Source: Citrobacter sp. On2M | Lineage (GTDB): Bacteria > Pseudomonadota > Gammaproteobacteria > Enterobacterales > Enterobacteriaceae | DNA length: 64,000 bases | Reading direction: 5' to 3' | NCBI RefSeq assembly: GCF_018035235.1 | Contig: NZ_WPCV01000002.1 | Span: 62,001-126,000 of the forward strand | Shown: positions 1 through 8,805 of the stretch, in pieces | How positions within the stretch are numbered: position 1 is the stretch's first letter | How the letters are laid out: every line of letters starts with the position of its first letter | The notes under the pieces: model-generated | Told to the model about the DNA's origin: nothing | The model's database searches: none | What the model saw: only the letters and a program-made list of their open reading frames with translations | Translations under genes and position numbers: made by a program

Positions 1-66
1 GAATGCTCCAGTGTCAGTGCTGGTTACTGACGTAGTGACAACAGCCCCGGTTAATGATGAGGCCGC

Positions 67-363
67 ATGATGGATATGATGGCGCTGCTGAGCAGCACGC
101 CGCCGGCCGTCGCTATCGAGGAGCCGGTCTGGGAACAACTGGTAAATTACCCCCAGGCTACGGATTGTGAAAACGAACGGCTGCAGCGGTTGATATACCA
201 CGGTTTTCAGGCACTCAGTCAGGTGCCTTTGGGGCAGAGAATAGTGGAGTTTGGCTATTTCTGTCTCCCGCCTGATGGTGACCTTCATGCCCCACTGTGG
301 CAGAACGTATGTATTAAACGTGAATATTCAGACGGTCAGGTGACATTCACTTTCGATCGTTAA
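67..363 (+). CDS. Hypothetical mobile-element backbone protein, 98 aa
   Basis: I do not recognise a family. It is a small, acidic, soluble-looking protein with no signal peptide or membrane segment. A GAGG motif lies just upstream of three closely spaced in-frame ATGs (67, 70, 76), so the exact start is uncertain; the second ATG has the better spacing. It is the first of six co-oriented genes separated by structured leaders and sits before an ArdC/methyltransferase-like gene and a DUF3085-like gene. That setting is typical of the accessory backbone of SPI-7-like integrative elements. The coding call rests on the ribosome site, operon-like spacing and sensible composition. Confidence 0.7.
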   Translation: MMDMMALLSSTPPAVAIEEPVWEQLVNYPQATDCENERLQRLIYHGFQALSQVPLGQRIVEFGYFCLPPDGDLHAPLWQNVCIKREYSDGQVTFTFDR

Positions 364-379
364 TCAGTTTTACCACCTA

Positions 380-415
380 CCCTGACGGGGAAACCCGTGA
401 GGGGGACGCCGTCAG
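380..415 (+). promoter_or_regulatory. Structured intergenic leader 1 (inverted repeats)
   Basis: CTGACGG at 382-388 pairs with CCGTCAG at 409-415. An inner arm, ACGGG followed by GAAA and CCCGT, can form a smaller competing hairpin. The same three-segment layout recurs before the next genes at 932, 3930 and 4903. There is no T-run, so it is not a simple intrinsic terminator. Confidence 0.5.
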
Positions 416-440
416 ATTTTTTTACTCAAAAGGAGTCTGT

Positions 441-899
441 ATGAGCGTAATGACTACTAACGAAACCCCTGCATCCACAGTAGCAGAACCGGAAGTTTTT
501 CGAAGAACCCGTAACCGTTTCAACCAGTGGTTACAGGCGGAATTTGACCGACATTATCACACTATGAGGGATGGCGGTTATCGCAGCTTTCTGAAGAAGA
601 ACCATCCGACGGAGCTGCTGCGCTATGACGAGGCATGTGAGGCCTTACGGCGGGAAGAATTTGCCCGCTTTGCCGAGCTGCAGACGCTGGGGCTGTACCT
701 GCATCTGCAGGTACAGCAAAAAGAGGCGCAGTTCCGGCGGCGGCGTAACCGCCTGCTGCTGGGGATGACCTTAACGGGCGTGGTGACATCAGTGTTGCTA
801 TATGGTCACTTTCATCCTGAGCAGTTTTTGCTGATCGGACAGGAGCTGGCGACATTGCCTGGCCGTATCCTCGGATTTGTTGGCCGGCTGGTACCGTAA
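441..899 (+). CDS. Hypothetical protein with C-terminal membrane anchor, 152 aa
   Basis: The start follows AGGAG with a 5-base gap. The first roughly 110 residues are charged and arginine-rich and probably cytoplasmic; an RRRRNR stretch is followed by a hydrophobic segment at about residues 105-125 and a second weakly hydrophobic tail. By the positive-inside rule the basic block would keep the N-terminal part in the cytoplasm. No known family is apparent. It lies in a co-directional set of mobile-element genes and may be a membrane-tethered accessory protein, but its function cannot be inferred. Confidence 0.7.
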   Translation: MSVMTTNETPASTVAEPEVFRRTRNRFNQWLQAEFDRHYHTMRDGGYRSFLKKNHPTELLRYDEACEALRREEFARFAELQTLGLYLHLQVQQKEAQFRRRRNRLLLGMTLTGVVTSVLLYGHFHPEQFLLIGQELATLPGRILGFVGRLVP

Positions 900-931
900 T
901 CACGAACGCATCCTGCGTTACTGAACCTTAT

Positions 932-968
932 CCCGCAGGGAGAGTGACTCCCTGTGGGGCGCTCTCCC
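932..968 (+). promoter_or_regulatory. Structured intergenic leader 2 with two exclusive hairpins
   Basis: CCCGCAGGGAG (932-942) pairs with CTCCCTGTGGG (948-958) with one G-U pair. Alternatively GGGAGAG (938-944) pairs with CTCTCCC (962-968). The two structures share bases, so only one can form. The second ends in a T-run just before the ribosome site of the gene at 987. Confidence 0.55.
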
Positions 969-986
969 TTTTTTTCAGGAGAGTAT

Positions 987-2936
987 ATGAACACACCGTT
1001 ACATCCGGATGATATCAGCCGGTTTATCTCCGGCCGACTTATCAGTAGCCTGGCTGCAGGCCAGGTACCGTGGCGGGGCACAATTCCCGGGTTACCGGAA
1101 CACGCGCTTACGGGCGTGCCGTTTACCGGTATTAACGTACTGTTATTGTGGCAGGCCATGCAGCAGCGTTCGCTTCGTTCAGGAAGGTGGCTGACCGGAG
1201 ATGACCTCCGCCAACTGGGCGGTCAGGTCAGATCCGGTGAAAAGCCAGTCACACTGGTCCGCTACCGGCCTTCGTTATCGCTTTTCAAGGTAATTAACCC
1301 TGAACAGTGTGATGGTCTGCCGGATACGCTGCAACCGGGGTGGCCACTGTCTCCACGACCTCAGCCGTCACTGAATGTGATCCGCGACCTGCTTCAGAAC
1401 AGTGGGGTTCCCGTGATCCACAGGGACAACGTTTTGCCGGTATACCGGGCATTGCATGACCGGATTGAGCTTCCACCCGCGGCATCGTATGCCGGAGAGG
1501 AGACATACTGGCAGGACATACTGAATCTGCTGGTTCAGGCTACCGGACATCCGCAGCGCTTACATCGCTTCGGATTAACAGTGGATACACGTACCGATGA
1601 GGTTCATGAGGCCCTGGTGGCTGAACTGGGCGCTGCTTTTCTGACGGCGTCCCTTGGATTGCCTGGCAGACATCCCTCCCGGCACGACGTGGCTCCCTGG
1701 GCGTCATTTTTAAACGACGACACGTGGCGTCTTTTTAAGGCGGCGGATGCGGCCCGCAGGGCGATGACGTGGCTGTGTGGGCGAAGACCCGCGATGACCA
1801 CGGTGGAGATGTGGCAGAAGATGGCCTCATTGATTCTTGAAACGCATTACGGCTTTCCTCTCGACGACACCACGCTGGGCTGTCGCAGTGTGGTTGAGCA
1901 CCATCTTGAGTGTGGTATTACGCCTCTGATGGCGATTAATGCGCTGGCCCGTATTTACCAGTGGGAACGTTGCGACCAGCCTCAGCGGTCGCTGTTTCTC
2001 AGCGAAGCCGGTCCGGACAGTGAAATACTGACGTTGTCTGAAATACGTCCTGAACTGCTGACCTGTTACCGCGTTCCTGCGCCCTCCGGTATGCCGGAGA
2101 AGAATGCGGATACGGAACAGGCCGACGGTTTACCTTTGTTACCGGCGCCGGTGGTGTCGGAAGGCGAGGGGGCGGCGAACGATGACGGACCAGATGATCC
2201 GGACGGGAATGACAATGTGGTGGCGCTGCCCTGGGCGGCGCGTCGGGGGCAGGCCAACCCGCACGTGCAGCGGTTTGTCAGCCTGTTTAACCAGACGGCA
2301 CCGGATGAGAATCGCTGGCAGGTTTTCAGTGATTTTGTCCATATGGCAGCCTGCTCGCTGTACAACGCCATTCACCGGGATGAAGCTTTCGAAGCGGACT
2401 ATATGCAGCGCGTGGGCCGTTATTCCCGGGAGGACGCGAATAACATGTCCCGCCTGCTGGCGGAGGTGATTGAGGGGCTGGAATTCTGTCCGACAGATTT
2501 TCTCGGGCAGATTTTTATGAACCTTGAGCTGGGTAATACCCGTCATGGGCAGTACTTCACCCCGTACAATGTCTGTTACACGATGTCACGTATGACCCTG
2601 AGTGACCGGCTGTCGGTGCTCACCTCCGGTGAGCGTGACTTCATCACCGTCAGTGACCCGGCCTGTGGGGCGGGTGGCATGATTGTGGCGATGGCGGAAG
2701 CCATGCTGGAGGCGGGGTTTAATCCTCAGAAACAGATGATGGTGTACTGCGTGGATATTGACCCGGTGGCGGCGATGATGTGTTACATCCAGCTGTCCCT
2801 GATGGGTATCCCGGCCATTGTGGCCACCGGCAACAGCCTGACCGTGGCAATTAAGCGGGAAATGGCGACGCCGATGTTTGTCCTGGGGCACTGGCACCAT
2901 CGTTGGCAGGCAGAACGGACACGTCAGGCGGCGTAG
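987..2936 (+). CDS. ArdC-like domain fused to N6-adenine methyltransferase-like domain, 649 aa
   Basis: The ATG at 987 follows AGGAGAG. Residues about 1-110 resemble the ArdC N-terminal ssDNA-binding domain (PW, TGxPFTGINVLLLW, then RWLTGDDLRQLGG). The middle is unassigned, with an acidic low-complexity linker near residues 370-410. The C-terminal third resembles HsdM-type N6 methylases: GQYFTP, then motif I DPACGAGGM near residue 557 and an acidic VDIDP that would contact AdoMet. The expected catalytic NPPY/F motif after GNSL is absent; the protein ends soon after with MFVLGHW. It may bind AdoMet or DNA without methylating. Such proteins sit in conjugative-element backbones, where anti-restriction is a plausible but unproven role. 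Confidence 0.8.
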   Translation: MNTPLHPDDISRFISGRLISSLAAGQVPWRGTIPGLPEHALTGVPFTGINVLLLWQAMQQRSLRSGRWLTGDDLRQLGGQVRSGEKPVTLVRYRPSLSLFKVINPEQCDGLPDTLQPGWPLSPRPQPSLNVIRDLLQNSGVPVIHRDNVLPVYRALHDRIELPPAASYAGEETYWQDILNLLVQATGHPQRLHRFGLTVDTRTDEVHEALVAELGAAFLTASLGLPGRHPSRHDVAPWASFLNDDTWRLFKAADAARRAMTWLCGRRPAMTTVEMWQKMASLILETHYGFPLDDTTLGCRSVVEHHLECGITPLMAINALARIYQWERCDQPQRSLFLSEAGPDSEILTLSEIRPELLTCYRVPAPSGMPEKNADTEQADGLPLLPAPVVSEGEGAANDDGPDDPDGNDNVVALPWAARRGQANPHVQRFVSLFNQTAPDENRWQVFSDFVHMAACSLYNAIHRDEAFEADYMQRVGRYSREDANNMSRLLAEVIEGLEFCPTDFLGQIFMNLELGNTRHGQYFTPYNVCYTMSRMTLSDRLSVLTSGERDFITVSDPACGAGGMIVAMAEAMLEAGFNPQKQMMVYCVDIDPVAAMMCYIQLSLMGIPAIVATGNSLTVAIKREMATPMFVLGHWHHRWQAERTRQAA

Positions 2937-2957
2937 CTGATTTTTTCACTTCACCCC

Positions 2958-2989
2958 GACAGGGTTCTCCCTGCGGGGAGAACCCTGTC
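2958..2989 (+). promoter_or_regulatory. Structured leader 3: perfect 14-bp hairpin
   Basis: GACAGGGTTCTCCC (2958-2971), loop TGCG, then GGGAGAACCCTGTC (2976-2989), followed by TTTT. This is the strongest hairpin of the series and could act as an intrinsic terminator or mRNA-stability element between the 987 gene and the 3007 gene, whose ribosome site AGGAG follows 7 bases later. Confidence 0.6.
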
Positions 2990-3006
2990 TTTTACAGGAG
3001 TCACTT

Positions 3007-3915
3007 ATGCTGCCCAGTTTTTATATTCAGCGGCAACTCAGTAAAACACCGGGCCTCAGTGTGAACGCTGAGGAGATTTTTTACCAGGTGGATGACCGTG
3101 AATCGGACTACGTCAATACTGACATGGTTCTGGACCGTGACCGGCTGTTGTCCGTGATGCAGTTTATGCTCGATGAGGTGGCGCTCAACCCGGATTTGCG
3201 GGAAAAGTGCCGCCAGGCAGAGCGTATTCTGACGCTGTGGATACGCGGCCTTGATGCGCTGGCAATGACCTCTGAGGATATGTCGATACTGCCCCGGACA
3301 ATTTCGGAGTGCAGTGGACGGATTGATCGGCTGCTGCCGGGGGACCCGCAGGCACTGCTGGCGCTGCCGGATGATGCATTTTTACGGCTGACCGCCCAGG
3401 GTCATTTACTGTCCGGGGAGCAGTTCCCCCGGGAACAGCTTGCCGCGACGCTGCCTTACTGGACGCGTTTTATGGCGTGGGTGGCCCGCGAACTGTATCA
3501 GACGGAAGACCGTTGCCTGGTACAACTCAGCCGCCTTTTTCGCCGGCTGCACGTGGAGCCCCGTAAGGTACGCAGTTTTAACCTGGCCTTCGGGCGCATC
3601 GAGCTGCATATGACCGGGCGCGATATAAACGAGTGTCAGTATCTGTACGCATATGACGATGCGTCCCTGGAAGATTATCTGGAGGAAATCATGGCCGGTA
3701 ATCTGACCCCGGTACGTTTTGAGGTGCGGGTGATATACCGCAACGATGTGGAACTGAACGTCTTCACGCGTGACACCGACGTAATTGACGTGGAGCATCC
3801 CCATGTCAGCGACTGGCAGGATGTGGTCAGTGAGGCGCTGGACTGGATACGCCAGGAAAGAACCTCACTCACCCTGATACCTTTAACCCGGCCGGTACTG
3901 AAACTGGCTGCCTGA
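3007..3915 (+). CDS. Hypothetical protein, paralogue of the next gene, 302 aa
   Basis: The start follows AGGAG with a 6-base gap. No known domain is recognised. The protein is soluble, acidic and mostly helical in appearance. It is clearly paralogous to the gene at 3989: both carry SDYVN near residue 35, a ILTLWIRGLD or VLTLWIAGLD motif near residue 80, a conserved RYW/PYWTRF..W region near residue 150, a LxVEPRKxRxF stretch, an LTPVRFEVRV..YRN segment, and end in KLAA or RLAA. The pair arose by tandem duplication and has diverged widely. It is placed in the mobile-element backbone; function unknown. Confidence 0.75.
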   Translation: MLPSFYIQRQLSKTPGLSVNAEEIFYQVDDRESDYVNTDMVLDRDRLLSVMQFMLDEVALNPDLREKCRQAERILTLWIRGLDALAMTSEDMSILPRTISECSGRIDRLLPGDPQALLALPDDAFLRLTAQGHLLSGEQFPREQLAATLPYWTRFMAWVARELYQTEDRCLVQLSRLFRRLHVEPRKVRSFNLAFGRIELHMTGRDINECQYLYAYDDASLEDYLEEIMAGNLTPVRFEVRVIYRNDVELNVFTRDTDVIDVEHPHVSDWQDVVSEALDWIRQERTSLTLIPLTRPVLKLAA

Positions 3916-3929
3916 TTAACAACTTTACC

Positions 3930-3963
3930 CTCAGGGGATTTTCCCCTGAGAGGGAAATCCCCT
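3930..3963 (+). promoter_or_regulatory. Structured leader 4 with two exclusive hairpins
   Basis: CTCAGGGGA (3930-3938) pairs with TCCCCTGAG (3942-3950). Alternatively AGGGGATTT (3933-3941) pairs perfectly with AAATCCCCT (3955-3963). The same bases serve both structures, as in attenuators. Confidence 0.6.
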
Positions 3964-3988
3964 TAATAAAACCAGAGAGGATTTTCCC

Positions 3989-4888
3989 ATGAGCATTATT
4001 GACGAATACATCAGCCAGCATTATTCAGAACGGCTGAGCCTGGATGTGACCGAAGAGGATATCACCTGGCAGCTGCGGGGCAGTCACTCCGACTACGTAA
4101 ACTCCCGGATATTATTCACCCGGGAAAAACTGATGGCGGTGATGGAGGCTATGCTGTCCGGGCTGGACAGTGATGAAGCTACGCTGGCGCGCTGCCGGCA
4201 GGTGCTGACACTGTGGATAGCCGGACTGGATACGCTGTCGAAGGAGGCAGAGCAACCGGACTGGTTGCCGCGGGTTCATCCTCACAGCAGCGGTCAGTGT
4301 GACCTGCTGCTGAAGGGGAACCCCACGGCGCTGACGGAGGCGGATGAGGAAACGTATCTGCGGGTGACCGGCCAGCAGGATTTACCGGCACACCGGCGTA
4401 TTCCGCAGGCGACGTTCAGCCACACGGTGCGTTACTGGCACCGGTTTGAGACCTGGCTGGCAGAGCAGCTGCAGGACATCACGCAGCACTGCTACCGGAA
4501 ACTGTGCCGCTTTGTGGCGAACTGCACGACAGAGCCGCGGCAGTTGCGCGAATTCCGCGGGGAGTACGGTTCACTGCGTTTATTTGTGGGACAGCAGGAT
4601 ATCGATGAAATTGACATTCTGGAGTTCAATCCGGAATACATCATGTCCTGGGTCGACAAAGTCGCAGACGGGCTGTTTACGCCGGTCTGCTTTGTGGTGA
4701 ACGTGTACTACAAAAATGGCGCACTGCTGGCGTCGTTCCCCTGGGATACTGAGGTGGATAACATTAACCGGTTAACCGGCAAGGACTACGGCGAGGCGAT
4801 GAGCCAGGCCATCAGCTGGGTACGTGAGCAGTTTGAGCCGCCGGTGATTGATCAGCCGGTACCACAGCAGCCGCGACTGGCTGCATAA
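3989..4888 (+). CDS. Hypothetical protein, paralogue of the preceding gene, 299 aa
   Basis: The start follows AGAGG with an 8-base gap. It is similar over its whole length to the protein at 3007 (shared SDYVN, LTLWIAGLD, RYWHRFETW, TEPRQLREF and LFTPVCFVVNVYYKN segments, and the RLAA terminus). No recognisable catalytic motif, signal peptide or membrane span. Strong conservation of scattered tryptophans and of the C-terminal strand region suggests a folded soluble domain. Tandem paralogues kept side by side, each with its own structured leader, suggest separate dosing or partners. Function unknown. Confidence 0.75.
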   Translation: MSIIDEYISQHYSERLSLDVTEEDITWQLRGSHSDYVNSRILFTREKLMAVMEAMLSGLDSDEATLARCRQVLTLWIAGLDTLSKEAEQPDWLPRVHPHSSGQCDLLLKGNPTALTEADEETYLRVTGQQDLPAHRRIPQATFSHTVRYWHRFETWLAEQLQDITQHCYRKLCRFVANCTTEPRQLREFRGEYGSLRLFVGQQDIDEIDILEFNPEYIMSWVDKVADGLFTPVCFVVNVYYKNGALLASFPWDTEVDNINRLTGKDYGEAMSQAISWVREQFEPPVIDQPVPQQPRLAA

Positions 4889-4902
4889 GTTAACGATAAA
4901 CC

Positions 4903-4941
4903 CATCGGGGAGAAATACTCCCCGGTGGGGTGTTTCTCCCC
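4903..4941 (+). promoter_or_regulatory. Structured leader 5 with two exclusive hairpins
   Basis: CATCGGGGAG (4903-4912) pairs with CTCCCCGGTG (4918-4927). Alternatively GGGGAGAAA (4907-4915) pairs perfectly with TTTCTCCCC (4933-4941), followed by TTATTTTT. The second form has the shape of an intrinsic terminator and the first of an anti-terminator. Confidence 0.6.
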
Positions 4942-4964
4942 TTATTTTTGACAGGAGAAACATC

Positions 4965-5291
4965 ATGCTGAAATTCAGCGCAAAAGACTTAAAACCTGTA
5001 CTGCTTGAGGCCCGTAAAAACCACTGTGGCGTGGTACTGGTGAAGGACCATGGAATTTACATTATGTCTGAAACCGGTGAGATCACTCCGCGAGGCCGAA
5101 AAGTGGCTTATGCGAAGGGATGCCATCCGGAAAAGGATGAGGCCTGGTGGGATGCCGCCCGGGCAGAAGTAGGGGGTGATGATTTTGGTGAGTCGATAAA
5201 TCTGACGGAAAGCATGATTAACCGTATTCTGAACGAGAGTAAACCACTGTATATCACGGCCAGTAACGAGTCATTTAAGATCGAGTGTTAA
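4965..5291 (+). CDS. DUF3085-like small protein, 108 aa
   Basis: The ATG at 4965 follows AGGAG; an in-frame ATG at 4848 would overlap the previous gene and the hairpin leader and is rejected. The pattern, an opening LKFSAKDLKPVL, then GIYIMSETG, VAYAKGCHP, and a WWDAAR-AEVGGDDFGE block, fits the DUF3085 family as I recall it; that family is common on plasmids and integrative elements and has no known activity. The protein is soluble and has no obvious catalytic residues. It is the last of the leader-separated backbone genes on this strand. Confidence 0.75.
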   Translation: MLKFSAKDLKPVLLEARKNHCGVVLVKDHGIYIMSETGEITPRGRKVAYAKGCHPEKDEAWWDAARAEVGGDDFGESINLTESMINRILNESKPLYITASNESFKIEC

Positions 5292-5296
5292 ACCAG

Positions 5297-5351
5297 CGCG
5301 GGTCTTGTGACCCGCGTTAATCTTACCCTGACGGGACTAACCCCGTCAGGG
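5297..5351 (+). terminator. Paired hairpins closing the backbone gene set
   Basis: CGCGGGTC (5297-5304), TTGT, GACCCGCG (5309-5316), followed by TTAATCTT; then CCCTGACGGG (5326-5335) with CCCGTCAGGG (5342-5351). The two perfect stems lie between the end of the DUF3085-like gene and the convergent gene at 5385, so together they probably terminate transcription. The second stem resembles the leader at 382. Confidence 0.5.
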
Positions 5352-5384
5352 GCCACTGAAGGGTAACGCTACTTACAGAGGGTA

Positions 5385-5654
5385 CTAATCTTTCTGGATT
5401 ATCAATTGTGCGTATGTTTTTGATGGATCGGTGACATCTGCCTGATCTGTCTGTTGCACAATTTTCCACCCCTCCCGGGCTAGTGCCGGGATAGTTCCGG
5501 AAATACTTTCGCCGCATTTAAATACCGTGTTATCAGTCAACTCGGCATTCGCCGCAGAGTTCTCTACCGTCTGTGATTTACAAACGTGAGCTTCTCCTGC
5601 CAGCGCTGGGCCGGCTACTAACAGACTGGTCAGTAATAGAATGTTTATTCTCAT
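5385..5654 (-). CDS. Small exported hypothetical protein, 89 aa
   Basis: Has a textbook Sec signal peptide: MRIN, a hydrophobic core LLLTSLLVAG and an ALA-G cleavage site near residue 19. The mature part of about 70 residues contains two cysteines (HVCKS and FKCGE) that could form one periplasmic disulfide. No membrane segment follows. A purine-rich AGAGAG precedes the ATG. It lies downstream of and convergent with the backbone genes, on the same strand as umuDC but 130 bases from umuC. Family not recognised. Confidence 0.75.
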   Translation of the reverse strand: MRINILLLTSLLVAGPALAGEAHVCKSQTVENSAANAELTDNTVFKCGESISGTIPALAREGWKIVQQTDQADVTDPSKTYAQLIIQKD

Positions 5655-5784
5655 TTAAATCTCTCTTGTTCATACTCACATTAAAAGAATGGTTATCGGC
5701 ACAACAATAACAGTTCTTCAGATGGCGATGTATGATTTTCAACCACGTAATTCAGTCTTTTTCGCTGAATCTAAATGAGCTGAT

Positions 5785-7059
5785 TCAGCGCAATCGTGCA
5801 ACAGGTAATTCAGCCCAGCGGGTGGTATAAGCTGGAGAGAGTAGCTCTCTTTTCATTTGCCACTCAGGAGCAATGCCTCGTCCCGCAAACCACACTTTTC
5901 CCAGTCCTGACTGGTTAATGCCGTCCACGATTCTCATTAGTTGACTGCTGTTGCTTCGGGGCTGAGTATCATCGAACAGGTTCAACTGCGAAACCCCAGT
6001 AGGAGTGAAATCAGTGAGCATGCAACCCGCTTTTGCATATCGATGGCCATTCACCCAGATCCTATCCAGTGCTTTTACCGCTGCAGCTATGATGTCCCTG
6101 GTATCCTGCGTGGGAGTCAGCAGCTTCTCAATGGCCACATTCCCGTAATACGGTTCGTTCACCGCGAACGGTGACGTCTTCACAAATACAGCAATCTGCC
6201 TGCAGAACTGCCGCTCGCCGCGCAGTTTTTCAGCTGCACGCTCAGCATACTGACAGACTGCCTGGCGCATGGCTTCATAAGTCGTGACGCGCTCCCCAAA
6301 GGATCGGCTGCAGACAATCTGCTGCTTGGGTGGCGGAGCCTCCTCCAGTGAAATACAGCTTTCTCCGTTGAGTTCCCGGAGGGTTCTTTCCAGCACAACG
6401 TTGAAATTTTTCCTGATAAATACAGGGTTCGCGCGTGCCAGTTGTAGAGCTGTAGTGATACCCATTGTGCCCAGTTTCCTGGATATCCTGCGGCCAACCC
6501 CCCAGATTTCTTCCACAGGCTGCAGTGAGAGCAGTTTCTCCGTTCGTTTAGGATTGTGTGATGTCAGGGCAAGTACGCCCCCGAACTGTGGCCATTCTTT
6601 GGATGCCCATTGCGCGCTTTTAGCCAGCGTTTTGGTAGGCCCCATCCCGACACCAATTGTCAGCCCCGTTCCGGAGCACACGTGCTTGCGTAGCTGTCGG
6701 CCGAAGTCTTCATAATCGATGCAGCTGTCTATACCACTGATATCGAGAAACATTTCGTCGATAGAGTACTGTTCAACGCGAGGAGCCAATTCTTCGAGAT
6801 GAGCCATAACGCGGTTCGACATCGACGCGTAGAGTTCGTAATTACTCGAGAACGCAACGACAGGCACAGGAAATTCGGTCGATTTCAATTGAAACCACGG
6901 AATTCCCATTTTAATGCCCAGTTGCTTCGCTTCTTTTGAACGCGCGATAACACATCCATCGTTATTACTGAGCACCACAACTGGCTTATTACGCAAATCG
7001 GGACGAAATACTTTCTCACAGCTGGCATAGAAGCTGTTGACGTCAGCCAGGGCGAACAT
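5785..7059 (-). CDS. umuC: UmuC-family translesion DNA polymerase subunit (Y family), 424 aa
   Basis: Y-family polymerase catalytic subunit that copies past damaged bases with low fidelity together with UmuD'. Catalytic acidic residues are visible: D6 in ALADVNSF and D101-E102 in YSIDEMFLD. The helix-hairpin-helix region ([14 protein letters not shown]) and little-finger domain follow. QLNLF near residue 375 matches the beta-clamp-binding consensus. The length matches plasmid homologues such as SamB and ImpB as well as chromosomal UmuC, so it may be a mobile-element-borne version. The ATG overlaps the umuD stop codon (ATGA), indicating translational coupling, and the pair is under a LexA box. 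Confidence 0.93.
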   Translation of the reverse strand: MFALADVNSFYASCEKVFRPDLRNKPVVVLSNNDGCVIARSKEAKQLGIKMGIPWFQLKSTEFPVPVVAFSSNYELYASMSNRVMAHLEELAPRVEQYSIDEMFLDISGIDSCIDYEDFGRQLRKHVCSGTGLTIGVGMGPTKTLAKSAQWASKEWPQFGGVLALTSHNPKRTEKLLSLQPVEEIWGVGRRISRKLGTMGITTALQLARANPVFIRKNFNVVLERTLRELNGESCISLEEAPPPKQQIVCSRSFGERVTTYEAMRQAVCQYAERAAEKLRGERQFCRQIAVFVKTSPFAVNEPYYGNVAIEKLLTPTQDTRDIIAAAVKALDRIWVNGHRYAKAGCMLTDFTPTGVSQLNLFDDTQPRSNSSQLMRIVDGINQSGLGKVWFAGRGIAPEWQMKRELLSPAYTTRWAELPVARLR

Positions 7060-7481
7060 CAGTCTCCACTCCGGGTTTTGTGTACGAATGCGGTCACGAC
7101 ACCGAATATCTGCAGCTCTTCTGGATAGAGGATGGGGTATGCAGGATTCATCGGCAACAGGGCGATTCGGGGCTTTAGCTGCAGGCGCTTAACGGTGAAC
7201 TCGCCATCTGTTTCCGCGATGACAATATCTCCCTGCATGGGGTTTTCGGCTTTATCGACCACCATAAGATCACCAGAATGTAGACCCATATCCCGCATCG
7301 AATCACCAATCGCCCGAACAAAGAAAGTCGAACTGGGACGACGTATACAATACGCATTCAGATCCAGCTCTTCTTCTGTATAGTCAGCTGCTGGAGAAGG
7401 AAAACCGGCAGCACATCGCTCTGTAAACAAAGGGATTTTTAACGCTTCTTGAATGGAGGCTATGGGAATAAATTGCAGCAT
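7059..7481 (-). CDS. umuD: UmuD-family SOS mutagenesis protein, 140 aa
   Basis: Self-cleaving LexA/UmuD-like serine protease, activated by RecA filaments, whose trimmed form joins UmuC. With the ATG at 7481 (GAGG with a 7-base gap upstream; a TTG four codons earlier is rejected) the cleavage site is A25-G26 in AAGFPSP, nucleophile S61 in GDSM and general base K98 in FTVKRL. These match the S60/K97 layout of UmuD. Overlaps umuC by four bases. The LexA box lies about 20 bases upstream. Confidence 0.93.
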   Translation of the reverse strand: MLQFIPIASIQEALKIPLFTERCAAGFPSPAADYTEEELDLNAYCIRRPSSTFFVRAIGDSMRDMGLHSGDLMVVDKAENPMQGDIVIAETDGEFTVKRLQLKPRIALLPMNPAYPILYPEELQIFGVVTAFVHKTRSGD

Positions 7482-7499
7482 GTTATACCTCAAAAATAA

Positions 7500-7515
7500 C
7501 TGTATGCATATACAG
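7500..7515 (-). promoter_or_regulatory. LexA (SOS) box upstream of umuDC
   Basis: CTGTATGCATATACAG is a perfect, fully palindromic match to CTGT-N8-ACAG. It lies 18 bases upstream of the umuD start, where LexA would cover the promoter, so umuDC should be SOS-inducible. Confidence 0.92.
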
Positions 7516-7769
7516 TATGCAGGTATAAATTGTTACGTTCAAATCGATGACTGGATTTTTCTGATAACTGGCTGAAGCAACGGGAATTAAAGTTTACGCT
7601 AAGGTTGCCATTAAGACTGAACCACGTGTATTGCCCGGTAAGCCTTTTTTGAACAGGCTTACCTATCGCAATGGGGTGTACTCCCACGTTATAAGGTGTT
7701 GTCAGGAATTTGACCTTTATCGGATAACCTAAATGCGATACCGCAATTTCCGATCTTCAAACTTCCCCC

Positions 7770-8552
7770 TCACATAAAGATCGTGTTATGCCCGGAGAAA
7801 CGCGTTGTCATAAATTCCTTGAACAGTTGTACGGTGGATGCTGCAGTGGAGCTCCATGCGAAATCCTGAAAAATATAATGCCCGCAATACGGCAATATCA
7901 GTAAGGAGGCATCCGGAATAAGCGTTTTCATTTCCAGAAGCTGCTCCGGCAGCACCATATCCCTGTCCCCGCCGACAATAAGTACAGGCACACTTATGCC
8001 TGCAAGGCACTCCTGGCTGATGACACTCTCCTGGTTCCACATTCGTTTTGTTTTTGCTATATAGGTTTCCGGTTCGGGGGCGGGATTGAGTTCGCCATAC
8101 TGTCTGAGAATGTCCGGCATGGTTTCCTGCACAAACCCCACTGACAAGGCGTCAAACATGGCAAGGCACCCGTCTGACATGCCGGATCGTCCTTTATAAT
8201 TTCCCGAGACCGCGATAAGACTTTTTACCTGCTCCGGAAAACCTGCTGCCATATGCAGGCCAATGTTTGCCCCATCGCTGCAGCCGATGATATGAACCGG
8301 GGGCAGTTTCATTTCGCGGAGAAATGCAGCCAGTTCTCTGGCCATCAGGGCACAGTCGAAAGGCGCATCCGTGTCTGCTGTTCTGCCGTGGCCACGACGG
8401 TCCACGGCAATGACGCTGAACCTGTCCTCCAGCTCTGTCAGTAAACGCGTGTAATTGACGCAGGTATCAAGCCCGCCGTGCAGAAAAAGGACTGGTTCTC
8501 CCTGTCCTGCCAGTGTGTAATACCAGTTAATTCCCTCAGTCATTATTCGCAT
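7770..8552 (-). CDS. Alpha/beta-fold hydrolase, 260 aa
   Basis: Cytoplasmic hydrolase of the alpha/beta superfamily. Seen: oxyanion-hole HGGLD near residue 25; DRRGHGRT near 51; nucleophile elbow G-C-S-D-G with Ser92; acid Asp in VGGDRDMVLP; and His in YCGHYIF. The catalytic triad is therefore complete. AGGA lies 7 bases before the ATG at 8552. The substrate is unknown; possibilities include esters, lactones or peroxy-type substrates. It stands alone on the minus strand between umuDC and a methyltransferase gene and looks like cargo. Confidence 0.85.
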   Translation of the reverse strand: MRIMTEGINWYYTLAGQGEPVLFLHGGLDTCVNYTRLLTELEDRFSVIAVDRRGHGRTADTDAPFDCALMARELAAFLREMKLPPVHIIGCSDGANIGLHMAAGFPEQVKSLIAVSGNYKGRSGMSDGCLAMFDALSVGFVQETMPDILRQYGELNPAPEPETYIAKTKRMWNQESVISQECLAGISVPVLIVGGDRDMVLPEQLLEMKTLIPDASLLILPYCGHYIFQDFAWSSTAASTVQLFKEFMTTRFSGHNTIFM

Positions 8553-8805
8553 TGCTTTATCCTTTCTGAATATACAAAATCAGTCTTACTGAATTCTGAA
8601 ATGGTTAATACAGGCCGCTGTTTTTCTTTTGTTGTGCATTTGCCTCTTAGCATGAGATGGTGATCACATACGTTTAGTTTAACGTCTATCATGTGCGGAG
8701 CCGTGGGCCACTGACGGGAAACGGCCTGTGGGATGCACCGGCGATTCGCTGAGAGTTTGACTGCTTTTTAAAAAGGGGGCAGTTACACAGAATTATTTAC
8801 AAGGT

